Part shown: piece after piece, positions 33,022-33,824 of the stretch | Position numbering within the stretch: position 1 is the first letter of the stretch | Layout of the letters: every line of letters starts with the position of its first letter | Assembly (NCBI GenBank): GCA_002786225.1 | Contig: PEQN01000032.1 | Location: 1 to 33,824, forward strand | Reading direction: 5' to 3' | Source of the DNA: Leptospira sp. | Lineage (GTDB): Bacteria; Spirochaetota; Leptospiria; Leptospirales; Leptospiraceae | DNA: 33,824 nt | Position numbers and translations under genes: made by a program | The notes under the pieces: generated by a model | What the model was told of the DNA's origin: nothing | What the model saw: the letters and a program-made list of their open reading frames with translations, nothing else | Database searches by the model: none

Positions 33022-33363
33022 ATGAAAGTAGAATTAAAATTTTCGAAAATTATAATTTCGAATACTTCGCATTTTTGTATTCTATTCTTTATATTGCTCA
33101 CAACTATTAATTGTAATATTCCCGCATTGGATAGAAATACACTTGAGTTGTCAAGAATTCTTCTACTATCATCGAGAACACCAATCCCAAAAGTTCCAGA
33201 AAATACAACAACAGTTACAAATTGTTCGGGATCGCTTCTAAGTTGGAGCCCTCGATTGGTGCCTGAAGCGAATACATGGAGGTCAGTTGCATTTGGAAAC
33301 GGACTTTTTGTTGCTGTTTCAGAAAATGGGGTAAATAGAGTTATGACATCCAGGTGCGAATAA
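33022..33363 (+). pseudogene. Truncated beta-propeller lipoprotein
   Basis: ATG at 33022 starts a 113-aa frame. A signal peptide (hydrophobic C-I-L-F-F-I-L-L-T-T) ends in the lipobox T-I-N-C, then a Ser/Thr/Pro-rich linker. The end, T-W-R-S-V-A-F-G-N-G-L-F-V-A-V-S and G-V-N-R-V-M-T-S, is the first blade of a repeat family seen in leptospiral surface lipoproteins with tandem W-x-S-V-x-x-G-N-G-L-F-V-A-V blades. After M-T-S the frame diverges to R-C-E and stops, where a P-D-G-like continuation is expected. It was probably cut by rearrangement. An in-frame TTG at 32938 is upstream but lengthens it before the signal peptide. Confidence 0.7.
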
Positions 33364-33482
33364 TTGCTATTAGATTTTCCTGTTTTTTGATTTGGGATAT
33401 CAAAATGATCAATTTATGCAATGTCACTATTGATCTGCGCCCATTTTCAGTACCAATAATTAAGTTAGTTTTCAATAAAAAC

Positions 33483-33749
33483 TTATCCAAACTTCAACTT
33501 ATATTCCAATGGGGTTAAGTAGTTTAATGAAGAATGAAGTCTTTCCTCATTATAATCCTTTTGATATATTTCTAAGGCTTTGCATAATTCATTTTGGTTT
33601 TTAAATGAGTTAAGATTTAAACACTCATCTCTCAGCTAACCATATAAGCTTTCTATAAATGCATTCTGAGTCGGCTTTCCTTTATCAATAAAATGTATTT
33701 CTATACCTTAATTTTCAGCCCTTCTTAAAATTTCTTTTTTGCCATTGTC
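33483..33749 (-). pseudogene. IS3-family transposase relic 3 (C-terminal third, with stops)
   Basis: 89 minus-strand codons contain D-N-G, then F-I-D-K-G-K-P-T-Q-N-A-F-I-E-S-L, L-R-D-E-C-L-N and D-Y-N-E-E-R-L-H-S-S-L-N-Y-L-T-P. This is the DDE second Asp and third Glu region of IS3/IS407-like OrfB. Two in-frame stops (TAA at 33710-33708 and a TAG after L-Y-G) show decay. It differs in type from relics 1 and 2. The bases 33364-33482 between the lipoprotein and this relic are unrecognised. Confidence 0.85.
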
Positions 33750-33763
33750 TTCTCCTAGCCCTA

Positions 33764-33824
33764 TGACATGAAACCGGACACCTTTTTAGCTGAAAAAAAG
33801 CAAGAGGTGAATATGCGCAAACGA
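33764..33824 (+). mobile_element. 5' end of an IS3-family-like insertion sequence, continuing beyond the window
   Basis: TGACATGAAACCGGACACC (33764-33782) looks like a terminal inverted repeat of an IS3-type element. It is followed by a leader with AAGAGGTG and an ATG at 33813 that opens M-R-K-R at the window edge, the usual start of OrfA in this family. It abuts relic 3, so it appears to have inserted into that older copy. Only the first 61 bp are visible, so the identity is tentative. Confidence 0.5.
33813..33824 (+). CDS. First codons of a probable IS OrfA (partial)
   Basis: ATG-CGC-AAA-CGA follows AAGAGGTG by 7 nt and runs off the end of the window. M-R-K-R matches the start of many IS3-family OrfA proteins. 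Four codons cannot establish identity. Confidence 0.35.

Overview
The window looks like a chromosomal segment of a Leptospiraceae spirochaete, most likely Leptospira. The evidence is AT-rich DNA, frequent TTG starts, lipoprotein signal peptides ending in I-N-C, a Leptospira-style beta-propeller blade, and tightly overlapping operons of core metabolism. This is inference from sequence character only; no search was run.

Left part (1-8512). A cut-off TPR protein on the minus strand faces a plus-strand operon: ccmA, ccmB, ccmC (haem export and cytochrome c maturation), a response-regulator/PP2C phosphatase, then purC, purS and purQ. All are overlapping or nearly so. After a recognisable promoter come glgC (glycogen) and an EAL-domain protein for c-di-GMP turnover with a YkuI-like C-terminal domain.

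Middle part (8585-24171). This is a long neighbourhood themed on sulfur, thiols and Fe-S clusters. On the plus strand lie sufC, sufD, a Rieske ferredoxin, sufS, a sufT/MIP18-like gene, gamma-glutamyltransferase, glutamate-cysteine ligase and a stand-alone ATP-grasp glutathione synthetase of the GshF type. Converging on it from the minus strand are a dithiol glutaredoxin, a CGFS monothiol glutaredoxin, two BolA proteins of different type, an ABC-2 exporter pair, TrhO, a flavin disulfide reductase, a lipoprotein-like endonuclease I, a MAPEG protein and a glyoxalase-II-like metallo-hydrolase. sufB, sufE/sufU and a recognisable gor are absent from the window.

Right-middle part (24172-30184). A 64-bp CTTTT pentanucleotide tract lies upstream of the metallo-hydrolase. 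It is followed on the minus strand by a small basic coiled-coil protein, cobC, cobS and serA. A divergent lipoprotein gene, a convergent intergenic region with two hairpins, lysS and a DUF218-like membrane protein complete this part.

Right end (30240-33824). tRNA-Leu(GAG) is the boundary of a very AT-rich accessory region. The last 18 bases of the tRNA plus 3 flanking bases are repeated 167 bp downstream, bracketing a G+C-richer block that can fold as a three-way junction. A second G+C-rich hairpin of about 75 nt follows. Beyond it lie an intact but divergent signal peptidase I gene, three decayed IS3-family transposase fragments of different types, a truncated beta-propeller lipoprotein, and the first bases of an apparently intact IS3-family element that runs off the window. 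This end resembles a tRNA-anchored, decaying genomic island.
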